NCBI GenBank assembly: GCA_021817755.1
Contig: JAKAGC010000071.1
Coordinates: 1-10,911 of the forward strand
Length of the DNA stretch: 10,911 bases
Origin: Acidobacteriota bacterium
GTDB taxonomy: Bacteria > Acidobacteriota > Aminicenantia > UBA2199
Reading direction: 5' to 3'
Position 1 is the first letter of the stretch; each line of letters begins with the position of its first letter. Below the pieces are notes generated by a model, which did no database searches, was not told the DNA's origin, and was given only the letters and a program-made list of their open reading frames with translations. Both the position numbers and the translations under genes were made by a program. Shown piece after piece: positions 1-6,513 of the stretch.

Positions 1-1070
1 ATCTTATGAAGCAAGAGTAGAGCTTCTTTAAATTCATCGAAATTCGTATACCATAACCCCCCATTACTTCGTTTGCACTGCCCTCGCAGAACTTCTGTGC
101 GTCCGTTTGCTAAAACCGGTTTTTCAATCGCCCATGCTTCTAATGTAACCATGGACAATGATTCGAACTGCGATGGAATTACAAGGAATTCTGCTCCTGC
201 AAGTGCATCGAATTTATCCTCATCTTGCATGAAACCCGTATAAATAATTCGTTGATGATTCGGTATAGGAATCACGCTTTTCCCCATTAGAACAAGCGTA
301 AGATCCAAATCCGTTTCAGCGAGAAATCTCAGATAAAATCGAAGTAATTCAGGAACTCCTTTGTTTTCATCCAATCTGCCGATATAAACAAAGTATTTAC
401 TTTTAATTCCGAATTTCTGCCGGAAACGGTCCGGGTGATAGCTTTCCGGAATTTCTGACCCAACTCCCACGATATCTCCCAATACGTCCTCATTACCCGA
501 TATATTGTGAATCATCTCTTTTTCTTCGTGGGAATTATAGATAATTGCACCCGGCCAATGGAAAAAATCTTTAAAAAGACGAAGATATATCACCGGATCA
601 TGTTCAGCAGTAGGCACCAGGATTGCTTTATCTTTAAAGCGTAAAACCCCATGATAAGAGTGGTAATAACGGTAAGAGAAAAAGATAAAATAATCGAATT
701 CATCATAACGTTTTTCCAGAGAATTTAATAGGTCGGGGAATAATGGGCCTTGTTCATCTATCCATTGTATTTCATCGTCTAAACAATGTTCATCTTCAAA
801 AATTTTTTCCTGAATTTTTCCGAATCGTAACGGATCTCTTGGAGAGGTAACTTTAAAACGATTGACTTGTATATTATCTATTAGCTCTATTTCTTCCGTA
901 TAGTAATGTTCCCAGGTGATATAATCGTGAGCAGAAGAGGTAAACACTTCCACTTCAAAGTATTTTGCCATTTTTTGAGCAATTAGCCGGGCGTGGTATT
1001 CCGCTCCTCCGTTGATATCCAACCCATATCTTTGGACAATAATGCCCAGCTTTTTATCTTTCTTCATCAT
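1..1070 (-). CDS. GT4-type glycosyltransferase, C-terminus cut by window edge
   Basis: The frame is open from an ATG at 1068-1070 to base 1, giving 356 visible residues and no stop, so the C-terminus lies outside the window. The protein looks like a retaining GT-B (GT4, 'group 1') glycosyltransferase, which moves a sugar from a nucleotide sugar to a growing glycan. Near the N-terminus is a GGAEYHAR acceptor-side motif (residues 21-28). The C-terminal donor domain has GRLDENKG (231-238, with the Arg and Lys expected to contact the nucleotide phosphates) and the E-x7-E motif (E303 and E311, in FESLSMVTLE). No signal peptide or membrane segment is visible, so it is probably cytosolic. A second ATG directly follows the first. 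No Shine-Dalgarno is seen; an extended -10 lies only 8 bases upstream. Donor and acceptor cannot be told from the sequence; a role in surface polysaccharide is inference. Confidence 0.87.
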   Translation of the reverse strand, partial: MMKKDKKLGIIVQRYGLDINGGAEYHARLIAQKMAKYFEVEVFTSSAHDYITWEHYYTEEIELIDNIQVNRFKVTSPRDPLRFGKIQEKIFEDEHCLDDEIQWIDEQGPLFPDLLNSLEKRYDEFDYFIFFSYRYYHSYHGVLRFKDKAILVPTAEHDPVIYLRLFKDFFHWPGAIIYNSHEEKEMIHNISGNEDVLGDIVGVGSEIPESYHPDRFRQKFGIKSKYFVYIGRLDENKGVPELLRFYLRFLAETDLDLTLVLMGKSVIPIPNHQRIIYTGFMQDEDKFDALAGAEFLVIPSQFESLSMVTLEAWAIEKPVLANGRTEVLRGQCKRSNGGLWYTNFDEFKEALLLLHK

Positions 1071-1078
1071 ATCGTATA

Positions 1079-1087
1079 ATTATAACA
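1079..1087 (-). promoter_or_regulatory. Extended -10 promoter of the glycosyltransferase gene
   Basis: On the minus strand TGTTATAAT is an extended -10 (TGnTATAAT) with a perfect hexamer. No good -35 is seen at 16-18 bp. The -10 ends 8 bases before the ATG at 1070, so transcription would begin at or within a few bases of the start codon. That fits the absence of a ribosome binding site and suggests a leaderless or nearly leaderless mRNA. Confidence 0.5.
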
Positions 1088-1417
1088 CAAAAATCCATAC
1101 ATGAATATATTAAAATTCACTATCACTCATTCATTTTCAACTATTCAGGCTATTCTGTTACTGATTTTTAGAACCATGAAAGTAGTAATTTTATGCGAAA
1201 ATTTGGCTGTTTGAAAAAGTCCCATGATGAAGTCATAAAAGTTTTGTCTTTGGAATAACGTTTCGGTGGAAATTGTGGATACTGTTAAAATCTTCTCTAA
1301 AAATAGAATTTGCTACAATAGCCAACAGAGAAGTTTAATAAAGGTTATTTAAAGATTTTTTCTTCATAAAGAAAGAGAAAAAAGTGAAAAATATAAAGGA
1401 ATTACGTGAGAAAAAAA
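1088..1417. other. Non-coding region between divergent genes
   Basis: This is an AT-rich spacer between the leftward glycosyltransferase gene and the rightward etfBA promoter. No RNA gene or convincing reading frame is seen. A 12-codon plus-strand frame (ATG 1176, TGA 1212-1214) lacks a ribosome binding site. A possible second, weaker plus-strand promoter is the extended -10 TGCTACAAT at 1311-1319, without a good -35. Bases 1359-1383 are rich in T then A and could form a weak hairpin. The stretch is long enough to hold binding sites for regulators of either side, but none is recognised. Confidence 0.5.
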
Positions 1418-1446
1418 TTGACATTTTCTCAAAATTAAGCTATAAA
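1418..1446 (+). promoter_or_regulatory. Sigma-70 promoter of etfBA
   Basis: TTGACA at 1418-1423, a 17-bp spacer and TATAAA at 1441-1446 match the housekeeping consensus at 11 of 12 positions. Transcription would begin near 1453, leaving a leader of about 45 bases before the etfB ribosome binding site. The promoter lies inside the apparent N-terminal extension of the etfB frame that opens at GTG 1384, which supports the later start at 1498. Confidence 0.8.
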
Positions 1447-1485
1447 CAATTCTTATTTTTCAAAAACAAGATTCGACTAAGAAAG

Positions 1486-1492
1486 AAGGAGG
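1486..1492 (+). promoter_or_regulatory. Ribosome binding site fixing the etfB start
   Basis: AAGGAGG is a full-strength Shine-Dalgarno, five bases before the GTG at 1498. It decides the start: the next codons give MNIYVCIKQVPDTEAV, the usual N-terminus of ETF beta. Confidence 0.85.
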
Positions 1493-1497
1493 TTGTT

Positions 1498-2268
1498 GTG
1501 AATATTTACGTTTGCATCAAACAAGTCCCCGATACTGAAGCCGTACTCCAGGTGAAAGACGGGAACAGAATAAACGAAGACAATATTAAATGGATTATCA
1601 GTCCCTATGACGAATATGCAATCGAAGAGGGGTTGAAACTCAAAGAGAAACAGGCAGGTTCTACATTGACCCTTATAACACTTGGACCCGCTCGCGCTGA
1701 AAGCGCATTAAGAAGCGGATTAGCTATGGGTGTTGAGAACGCCATTCATATTGAAACCCCCGAAATTATGGATCATAAAAACGTCGCCAGGGCACTCGCC
1801 AATGCTATAAAACAGGATCCCAATTTTGGAGTCGTATTTACCGGTAAACAGGCCATCGACGATGATTCCTATCTCACACCAATTTACCTTTCCGAATTCC
1901 TCGGAGTTCCTGTAGCTACTAATGTTATTTCTTTCTCCCTCGAAGGAGACAAAGTACTTGTAGAACGCGAAATCGACGAAGCAGCCAAAGAAAAAATCGA
2001 AATGCAGATCCCTTGTGTTGTCGCTGTGACCAAAGGAATTAATACTCCCAGATATGCTTCTTTAATGGGAATTATGAAATCGAAGAAAATCCCAATTAAA
2101 AAATTCACTCTCGCTGAGGTTGGTATTACAGAATTGAAGAACCGGATTAAAACCGAAAAATTGTTCTCTCCCCCTGAAAAACCCCAGGGTAAAATCATTC
2201 CTGGTGAATCCGAAACTGCTGTCAAAGAACTGGTTACGCTTCTCAAAGAAGAAGCCCGAGTATTATAG
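1498..2268 (+). CDS. etfB: Electron transfer flavoprotein subunit beta
   Basis: This 256-residue protein, starting at GTG, has the usual length for ETF beta. It pairs with the alpha subunit encoded next to carry electrons between acyl-CoA or similar dehydrogenases and a membrane quinone reductase or other partner. Visible landmarks are the N-terminal CIKQVPDTEAV (6-17), TGKQAIDDD (115-123, the nucleotide-binding loop) and the beta-subunit signature around VEREID (155-160) followed by PRYASLMGIMKSKK (184-197). The DDD form of the loop and the VEREID signature resemble AMP-binding housekeeping ETFs; bifurcating ETFs instead have IDGDTAQVGP here. This protein has SYLTP after the Asp triplet, matching neither group exactly. 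The frame continues upstream to GTG 1384, but that 38-codon part contains the promoter and is rejected. The stop overlaps the ribosome binding site of etfA. No dehydrogenase partner is encoded in the window. Confidence 0.95.
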   Translation: MNIYVCIKQVPDTEAVLQVKDGNRINEDNIKWIISPYDEYAIEEGLKLKEKQAGSTLTLITLGPARAESALRSGLAMGVENAIHIETPEIMDHKNVARALANAIKQDPNFGVVFTGKQAIDDDSYLTPIYLSEFLGVPVATNVISFSLEGDKVLVEREIDEAAKEKIEMQIPCVVAVTKGINTPRYASLMGIMKSKKIPIKKFTLAEVGITELKNRIKTEKLFSPPEKPQGKIIPGESETAVKELVTLLKEEARVL

Positions 2269-2277
2269 GAGGTCATC

Positions 2278-3222
2278 ATGGCAAACATTGGCGTTTATAT
2301 TGAATTAAAAGGAGACCTATTTAAGAAATCAAACCGGGAAGCACTTGGGCTGGCCAAAAAAAGCGGTAAAGATGTTTATGCCGTTTTATTTTCCAATACA
2401 CCCGAAAAATATACCGATGAATTAAAAGGCATTAAAAAGATTATTTGTGTTAAAGGAAGCGATCTAACTTATAATCCCGCTTTATATGCAGATACTCTGG
2501 CAAATATTATTACTCAGTTCGATCTAACTTATTTTGTTGGAATTTGCTCTGCACAAGGTAAAGATTTATTCCCCAGGGTTTCTGCAAAAATCGAAAACGC
2601 ATCCCTACTCAATGACTGTGTTGCAGTAGACATCGATAATAACCGGTTTACCAAACCCGTTTATGCAGGAAAATTATTATCCCAGTTTGTAATTGAAGAG
2701 GGTTTTCGTATGGCAACCCTTCGACCCAACATTTTTCAGGCTGAACCTGTATCCGGAGATGTCCCGGAAATAGTTGAATTTCAACCTGTTTCAAAAGAAG
2801 ACAAGAGCCGGATTGTTGAGGTTATTAAAAGCGCATCCAAGAAAATAGATCTCACAGAAGCTGAAATCATTGTTTCCGGTGGAAGAGCAATGAAAGCCAA
2901 AGAAAACTTCAACATTATTGAAGATCTTGCCGCTTTGTTGAATGCAGGTGTCGGTGCATCCCGCGCCGCTGTCGATGCAGGCTTTGCTTCACATGATATG
3001 CAAGTCGGCCAAACAGGTAAAGTTGTTAACCCCAAACTCTATATTGCTTGTGGTATTTCAGGTGCAATTCAACATTTCGTCGGAATGAAAACATCCAAAA
3101 TTATTGTTGCTATTAATAAAGATCCCGAGGCTCCTATTTTCAAAAAAGCAGATTATGGAATCGTCGGTGATCTCTTTAAAGTAGTTCCACTCCTCACTGA
3201 AGAATTGAAAAGCCGTATGTAA
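2278..3222 (+). CDS. etfA: Electron transfer flavoprotein subunit alpha
   Basis: This 314-residue protein is the FAD-binding partner of EtfB. The N-terminal half is the alpha/beta ETF domain. The C-terminal half is the highly conserved FAD domain: GGR (201-203), GASRAAVDAG (226-235), QVGQTGKVVNPKLYIACGIS (242-261), then GAIQH (262-266) and AINKDPEAPIF (278-288). All expected FAD contacts appear present. The start is ATG 2278, five bases after an AGGAGG (2267-2272) that overlaps the etfB stop codon, so the two subunits are translationally coupled for balanced synthesis. It is the last gene of the operon, since a strong terminator follows 13 bases after the stop. With no ferredoxin or FixCX genes beside it, a plain electron-carrier role is more likely than a nitrogen-fixation (FixAB) one, but the partner is unknown. 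Confidence 0.96.
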   Translation: MANIGVYIELKGDLFKKSNREALGLAKKSGKDVYAVLFSNTPEKYTDELKGIKKIICVKGSDLTYNPALYADTLANIITQFDLTYFVGICSAQGKDLFPRVSAKIENASLLNDCVAVDIDNNRFTKPVYAGKLLSQFVIEEGFRMATLRPNIFQAEPVSGDVPEIVEFQPVSKEDKSRIVEVIKSASKKIDLTEAEIIVSGGRAMKAKENFNIIEDLAALLNAGVGASRAAVDAGFASHDMQVGQTGKVVNPKLYIACGISGAIQHFVGMKTSKIIVAINKDPEAPIFKKADYGIVGDLFKVVPLLTEELKSRM

Positions 3223-3235
3223 TATATATTTACTC

Positions 3236-3295
3236 CCGAATCCACCGCGTCCATTTAAAAAATTCATACCGGTGGATTCGGAACTTTAATTTTTT
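3236..3295 (+). terminator. Rho-independent terminator after etfA
   Basis: A perfect 12-bp inverted repeat, CCGAATCCACCG (3236-3247) and CGGTGGATTCGG (3270-3281), has a 22-base loop. It is followed by a T-rich stretch ending in TTTTTT (3290-3295). The T-run begins 8 bases after the stem, slightly late, but the stem is strong. It separates etfBA from cheY. Confidence 0.8.
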
Positions 3296-3328
3296 CTGCA
3301 ATGTCGTTTAAAAAAAAAGGAAAATATA

Positions 3329-3357
3329 TTGACTTTTCGTTTGTAATATTTTAATCT
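3329..3357 (+). promoter_or_regulatory. Probable promoter of the cheY-cheZ pair
   Basis: TTGACT (3329-3334, 5 of 6 to consensus) lies 17 bp before TAATCT (3352-3357), which is a poor -10. Other overlapping AT hexamers could serve instead. The position, between the etfA terminator and the cheY ribosome binding site (AAGGAGA, 3377-3383), makes a promoter here likely even if the exact -10 is uncertain. Confidence 0.5.
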
Positions 3358-3390
3358 ATAACCGTAAAAATTATTTAAGGAGAAGAGCAC

Positions 3391-3741
3391 ATGAAATTCT
3401 TAATCGTGGATGATTCGTCAACAATGAGAAGGATTATAAAGAATTCGTTGAAACGCATCGGTTTTGAAGATATACTGGAAGCCTCAAACGGAAAAGAAGC
3501 CCTTGAAATATTCCAGGATGCCGATATTATCCTTACTGACTGGAATATGCCCGAAATGGATGGTCTCGAATTTGTTAAAACAGTACGTTCTAAGGATAAA
3601 GCTATCCCTATCCTGATGGTTACTACCAACGCTGCGAAAGATGATATCGTCGAAGCCTTGAAAAATGGCGTGAACAACTATATCGTGAAACCTTTTACTC
3701 CTGAAACACTAAAAGAAAAAGTCGAAGCCGTCTTAAAATAG
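3391..3741 (+). CDS. cheY: Single-domain response regulator, CheY type
   Basis: This 116-residue protein is a bare receiver domain with no output domain. The acidic pair D7-D8, phosphoacceptor D50 (TDWNMPEMDG), switch Thr78 (MVTT), Tyr97 and Lys100 (VKPF) are all in place, so it should be phosphorylatable. Y97 matches the Tyr106 switch residue of E. coli CheY. A phosphorylated CheY normally binds a motor switch or another target; the next gene encodes a likely CheY-P phosphatase, which supports a true CheY role. The start ATG 3391 follows AAGGAGA at 8 bases. The stop lies 8 bases before cheZ, so the two are one transcript. No CheA, methyl-accepting receptor or flagellar gene is in the window, so the kinase and target are unknown; other single-domain regulators look similar. 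Confidence 0.9.
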   Translation: MKFLIVDDSSTMRRIIKNSLKRIGFEDILEASNGKEALEIFQDADIILTDWNMPEMDGLEFVKTVRSKDKAIPILMVTTNAAKDDIVEALKNGVNNYIVKPFTPETLKEKVEAVLK

Positions 3742-3749
3742 TAAAGAAC

Positions 3750-4814
3750 ATGGACCAAAAAGAGATTGACTCATTGTTTAACCAGGGCAGCATCTCTGAA
3801 TTTAATAAGAAACAGGATGAATTGATTAAAAATCTTTCCGGAAAAGAGAAACGGGAAATCTCACCTCTTGACCCTTTCGGGACTGTTTCTTCTGAATCCA
3901 GAAAAGGAAAAGTAATCGGACAACTTTCCAAAGTAACCGAAGAATCCGAAGCAGGAACCAATATGGTTATGGGCTACCTGGAAAATGTTCTAAATGTTGT
4001 ATCCAGACAGCAGAGTTTTATTAAAGACATTCTAACCAGATACAAGGAAAATCCCGGTGCTATACATACCGATGAGGTTCTCTCTTACCTGAACGATAAC
4101 AATTTTGCAATCGAAGATTTGATTTTTTCTGCTATGGATGCATTTCAATTTCAGGATATCGGCAGGCAAAAACTGATGAAAGTCATGTACACGCTTGCCC
4201 GGCTTAATGAATATCTAAACGAACTACTCGGCGGTGAAGAAAATAGGGAAAAAGCATTTGGTCATCAAATTGAGAAACGAACCCTTGAAAAAGATAAATT
4301 TAAGGATGATGTTGATGACATTGTTCATTCATACAAAGTCACTAAACCCGAAGAGACTCCCTCTGTAACTGCAACTGCTGCAGAATCAGTCAAACCCGCA
4401 GTTAAAATCGAACCTCCAAGACCACAACCACAACCTCAAACAACTCCACCTCAACGCCCTCAGCCCCAATCCCCTCCGGTTAATCGTCCTCCCGCCACTC
4501 CACAAGTTCCAATAAGACCAGTAGCACAGACACCATCACAACCCCAGCGTCCTCAGCAAACTCCGCAATCAATTAGACCTCAACCACCCTCCCAGCCCAC
4601 ACCTCCACCACAACCAAGACCTCAATCCCCTCATGTCGAAGCTCTTTCCAAATCAACCCCTACTGTAGCTCAATCCAATGCCGATGTTGATGATATTATT
4701 GCCGAATTTCAGGGCAAAAAGAAAAAAACAGAGGAAGCATCCGGTACACGGCTCGATAATTCGGATATCGATAATTTGATCGCTGAATTTCAAAAAAAAA
4801 ATAAACCCGTTTAA
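3750..4814 (+). CDS. cheZ: CheZ-like CheY-P phosphatase with Pro/Gln-rich linker
   Basis: This 354-residue protein is much longer than E. coli CheZ (214). Residues 55-165 look like a long helical hairpin. They contain FQFQDIGRQ (132-140), which keeps the D-x3-Q spacing of the CheZ catalytic pair (D143 and Q147 in E. coli); here these are D136 and Q140. The N-terminus, DQKEIDSLFNQG, resembles the CheY-P-binding peptide at the start of FliM. After residue 200 comes a linker of about 95 residues almost entirely Pro, Gln, Arg, Ser and Thr. The tail has DVDDIIAEF (312-320) and SDIDNLIAEF (338-347), both like the CheY-binding C-terminus of CheZ (QVDDLLDSLGF); a third partial copy is DDVDDIVHSY (186-195). 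The ATG at 3750 has only a weak ribosome binding site, so translation is probably coupled to cheY. The phosphatase activity is inferred from motif and context. Confidence 0.78.
   Translation: MDQKEIDSLFNQGSISEFNKKQDELIKNLSGKEKREISPLDPFGTVSSESRKGKVIGQLSKVTEESEAGTNMVMGYLENVLNVVSRQQSFIKDILTRYKENPGAIHTDEVLSYLNDNNFAIEDLIFSAMDAFQFQDIGRQKLMKVMYTLARLNEYLNELLGGEENREKAFGHQIEKRTLEKDKFKDDVDDIVHSYKVTKPEETPSVTATAAESVKPAVKIEPPRPQPQPQTTPPQRPQPQSPPVNRPPATPQVPIRPVAQTPSQPQRPQQTPQSIRPQPPSQPTPPPQPRPQSPHVEALSKSTPTVAQSNADVDDIIAEFQGKKKKTEEASGTRLDNSDIDNLIAEFQKKNKPV
4410..4640 (+). repeat. Low-complexity Pro/Gln-coding stretch inside cheZ
   Basis: This stretch is dominated by CCA, CCT, CCC, CAA and CAG codons with C-rich, irregular short repeats, giving the Pro/Gln linker (about residues 220-297). 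There is no fixed repeat unit. It is probably a disordered tether between the phosphatase core and the C-terminal binding peptides, and likely varies in length between relatives. Confidence 0.7.
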
Positions 4815-4844
4815 ACCCGCATTATTGTTTTAACTAAACCCTGG

Positions 4845-4879
4845 TCTTGTGGTTCAGCCTTCCGGGCTTTACCACAAGA
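4845..4879. terminator. Hairpin between convergent genes, possible terminator
   Basis: TCTTGTGGT (4845-4853) pairs perfectly with ACCACAAGA (4871-4879). An inner AGCC/GGCT stem (4856-4859 with 4865-4868) closes a small loop. It lies between the cheZ end and the oppositely transcribed tRNA, where a shared terminator would be expected. Neither side has a clean T-run: the plus side has TATTATTT and the minus side GTTTAGTT. Termination is therefore only plausible. Confidence 0.4.
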
Positions 4880-5035
4880 ACAGTATTATTTGGATTCTAT
4901 TATTGTTTTTGCTATTTTGATTCAGATAAAGTAATCCCTCATCAAAAGGAAAGGAAAATCAGGAATAAAACACTTATTGGATTAGTCTATTTTTGTCAAA
5001 TAGATTTTCTCAGAGAATAGGGGAGGAAAGGAATA

Positions 5036-5106
5036 TGGAGCCAAGCAGAATCGAACTGCCACCTCAGCCTTGCGAAGGCTGCGTTCTCCCGTTAAACTAT
5101 GGCCCC
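5036..5106 (-). tRNA. tRNA-Ala, anticodon CGC
   Basis: The minus strand folds as a full 71-base cloverleaf. The acceptor stem is GGGGCCA with TGGCTCC, including the G3-U70 wobble that is the alanine identity mark. The D stem is GTTT/GAAC with one wobble. The anticodon stem CAGCC/GGCTG encloses the loop TTCGCAA, so the anticodon is CGC, reading GCG. The T stem GGCAG/CTGCT encloses TTCGATT. The variable loop has four bases, one fewer than usual. The discriminator base is A, and CCA is not encoded (TAT follows). The first 15 bases overlap the 3' end of the kinase gene on the same strand, and no promoter is seen directly upstream, so it is probably cut from the kinase transcript. Confidence 0.9.
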
Positions 5107-6081
5107 GATCAGACGTTTTACTTCATCCCAGCGGTCAGGTCCCATTTTAGCTCCCACCACTTCGATGATTTTTGCTGAAACAATAGATCCTATTTTACCA
5201 CAAATATCCAGGGATTGTCCACTGGTAAGCCCATAAAAAAATCCCGAAGCGTACAAATCTCCTGCGCCTGTGGTGTCTTTAGGAATAGCTTTTATAGGTT
5301 CAATTCTGTATTTTTTGTCTTTTTCCCGGATTAAAGAGCCATCCTTTCCTATCTTAACAATAGCAGTTGAACAGAGGGAGGCGATAAAATCCAGAGCCGA
5401 TTCCGCATCGTTTTTGCCAGAAAATACCCGAGCTTCTTCTTCATTGGCAAAAACAATGTCCACGTATTTTTTTACTATTCGATGGAGGAATTCGATATTT
5501 TCACGGACAATATTATAACTGGCCAGATCGATTGCAATACCACATCCGGCATTATTAGCTAATTCAAGCGCCTTTTCAACAAGTTCGTAGTTTTGTACCA
5601 GGTATCCTTCAAGATGAAAATAATCATATCCCATAAAATTCGGTTGAGTTAAATCAGATGCATTGAGCTCAACTGCTGCTCCAAGGTAGGTTGCAAATGT
5701 ACGCTCCGAATCAGGGGAAACCATAATAATCGATTTTCCTGTGTCTACCTTTCCATTAAAAAGAGTTGCGCAAATATTGTTTTGCTCCATATAGGAACAG
5801 AAAAAAGAACCATAATCATCTTTTCCTGTTTTCCCGATATAGCCTGCAATCCCTCCCAATTGGGAAAGACCGTGGATAGTATTTGCTGCCGAACCACCCG
5901 ATGCACGCTGCATTTCCATTCCTGATGATGCGATTCTTTGAAGTATCGCTTCCATCTTCTCCCGGTCGATTAATGTCATACTACCCTTTGGAAGGTTGAA
6001 ATCCTTTAAAAATGTATCACTGTCGATATTTATCAATAAATCTACCAATGCATTTCCGATGCCCAGTACTTTCTTAATCAT
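5092..6081 (-). CDS. PfkB-family kinase, adenosine-kinase-like
   Basis: This 329-residue ribokinase-fold enzyme uses ATP to phosphorylate a sugar or nucleoside hydroxyl. Landmarks are GNALVD (9-14), SGGSAANT (61-68, substrate binding), GKTGKDDYG (83-91), NEEE (213-216) and the second PfkB signature KDTTGAGDLYASGFF (268-282), with D275 as the catalytic base. SPDSERTFATYLGAA (122-136) is the form often seen in bacterial proteins annotated as adenosine kinase or 'sugar kinase', so adenosine is a fair guess, but the substrate is not proven. The start is ATG 6079-6081; AAGGATGG upstream is rather far (about 13 bases), and no better in-frame start exists. The gene lies 60 bases after hpt. The last four codons and the stop fall inside the tRNA-Ala gene. 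Confidence 0.88.
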   Translation of the reverse strand: MIKKVLGIGNALVDLLINIDSDTFLKDFNLPKGSMTLIDREKMEAILQRIASSGMEMQRASGGSAANTIHGLSQLGGIAGYIGKTGKDDYGSFFCSYMEQNNICATLFNGKVDTGKSIIMVSPDSERTFATYLGAAVELNASDLTQPNFMGYDYFHLEGYLVQNYELVEKALELANNAGCGIAIDLASYNIVRENIEFLHRIVKKYVDIVFANEEEARVFSGKNDAESALDFIASLCSTAIVKIGKDGSLIREKDKKYRIEPIKAIPKDTTGAGDLYASGFFYGLTSGQSLDICGKIGSIVSAKIIEVVGAKMGPDRWDEVKRLIGAIV

Positions 6082-6141
6082 TTGTTCAATACCATCCTTG
6101 TCATTTGGCCAAAAAAGAGTAAAAAAACGTAGAATTCATTC

Positions 6142-6429
6142 TTATTTAATTATATTGTTCCGGCGCATATAATCGGCCAGGTGATCGATAAGTTCTTTTA
6201 TTTTATCACTTTCATTTCCCTGAGCAGCATATTGCAACTCCTTTGCGATTTCTGATCCTTCATCTAAGCCGAAAATTCCGGAAGTTCCTTTTATATCATG
6301 GGCAATACGGGCGATTTCTGCGAACTTTCCTTCATTGAACAAGCTTGTCATTTCGACAATGTTCATCGCCGTTGATTCCATGAACTCCTGTTTTAATTCC
6401 TCCATAAAAATTTTATCTGTATCCGTCAT
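6142..6429 (-). CDS. Hpt-domain histidine phosphotransfer protein
   Basis: This 95-residue protein is almost entirely one Hpt four-helix domain. The phosphorylatable His44 lies in AHDIKGTSGIFGLDEGSEIA (43-62), the classic HxxKG pattern with a following Gly and helix. Such proteins carry phosphate between receiver domains or from a hybrid kinase to a response regulator. No kinase or receiver is adjacent on this strand; the CheY of this window is about 2.7 kb away on the other strand, so a link is only a guess. The start ATG 6427-6429 follows a perfect AGGAGG (6437-6442) at 7 bases. It lies 84 bases after panD and 60 before the PfkB kinase, so it may be in the same transcript or have its own weak promoter (TATACT on the minus strand upstream). 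Confidence 0.88.
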   Translation of the reverse strand: MTDTDKIFMEELKQEFMESTAMNIVEMTSLFNEGKFAEIARIAHDIKGTSGIFGLDEGSEIAKELQYAAQGNESDKIKELIDHLADYMRRNNIIK

Positions 6430-6513
6430 CGTTCTTCCTCCTCTCGATACAACGATGCAAATGAGTATATAATATATCGTATTTTTACCAGGAAATATTA
6501 AAGGGAGAAAAAA

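Noticed and set aside
1384..1497. N-terminal extension of etfB from GTG 1384
   Set aside because: It holds a near-consensus promoter, lacks a family match, and the strong AAGGAGG plus the canonical N-terminus place the start at 1498.
4914..5035. Short palindromes (CTATTT/AAATAG; TTCTC/GAGAA) downstream of the tRNA
   Set aside because: They are small, AT-rich and without context, so chance is enough to explain them.
4993..5178. Plus-strand 61-codon frame
   Set aside because: It lies across the antisense of the tRNA and the kinase 3' end, and its protein resembles nothing.
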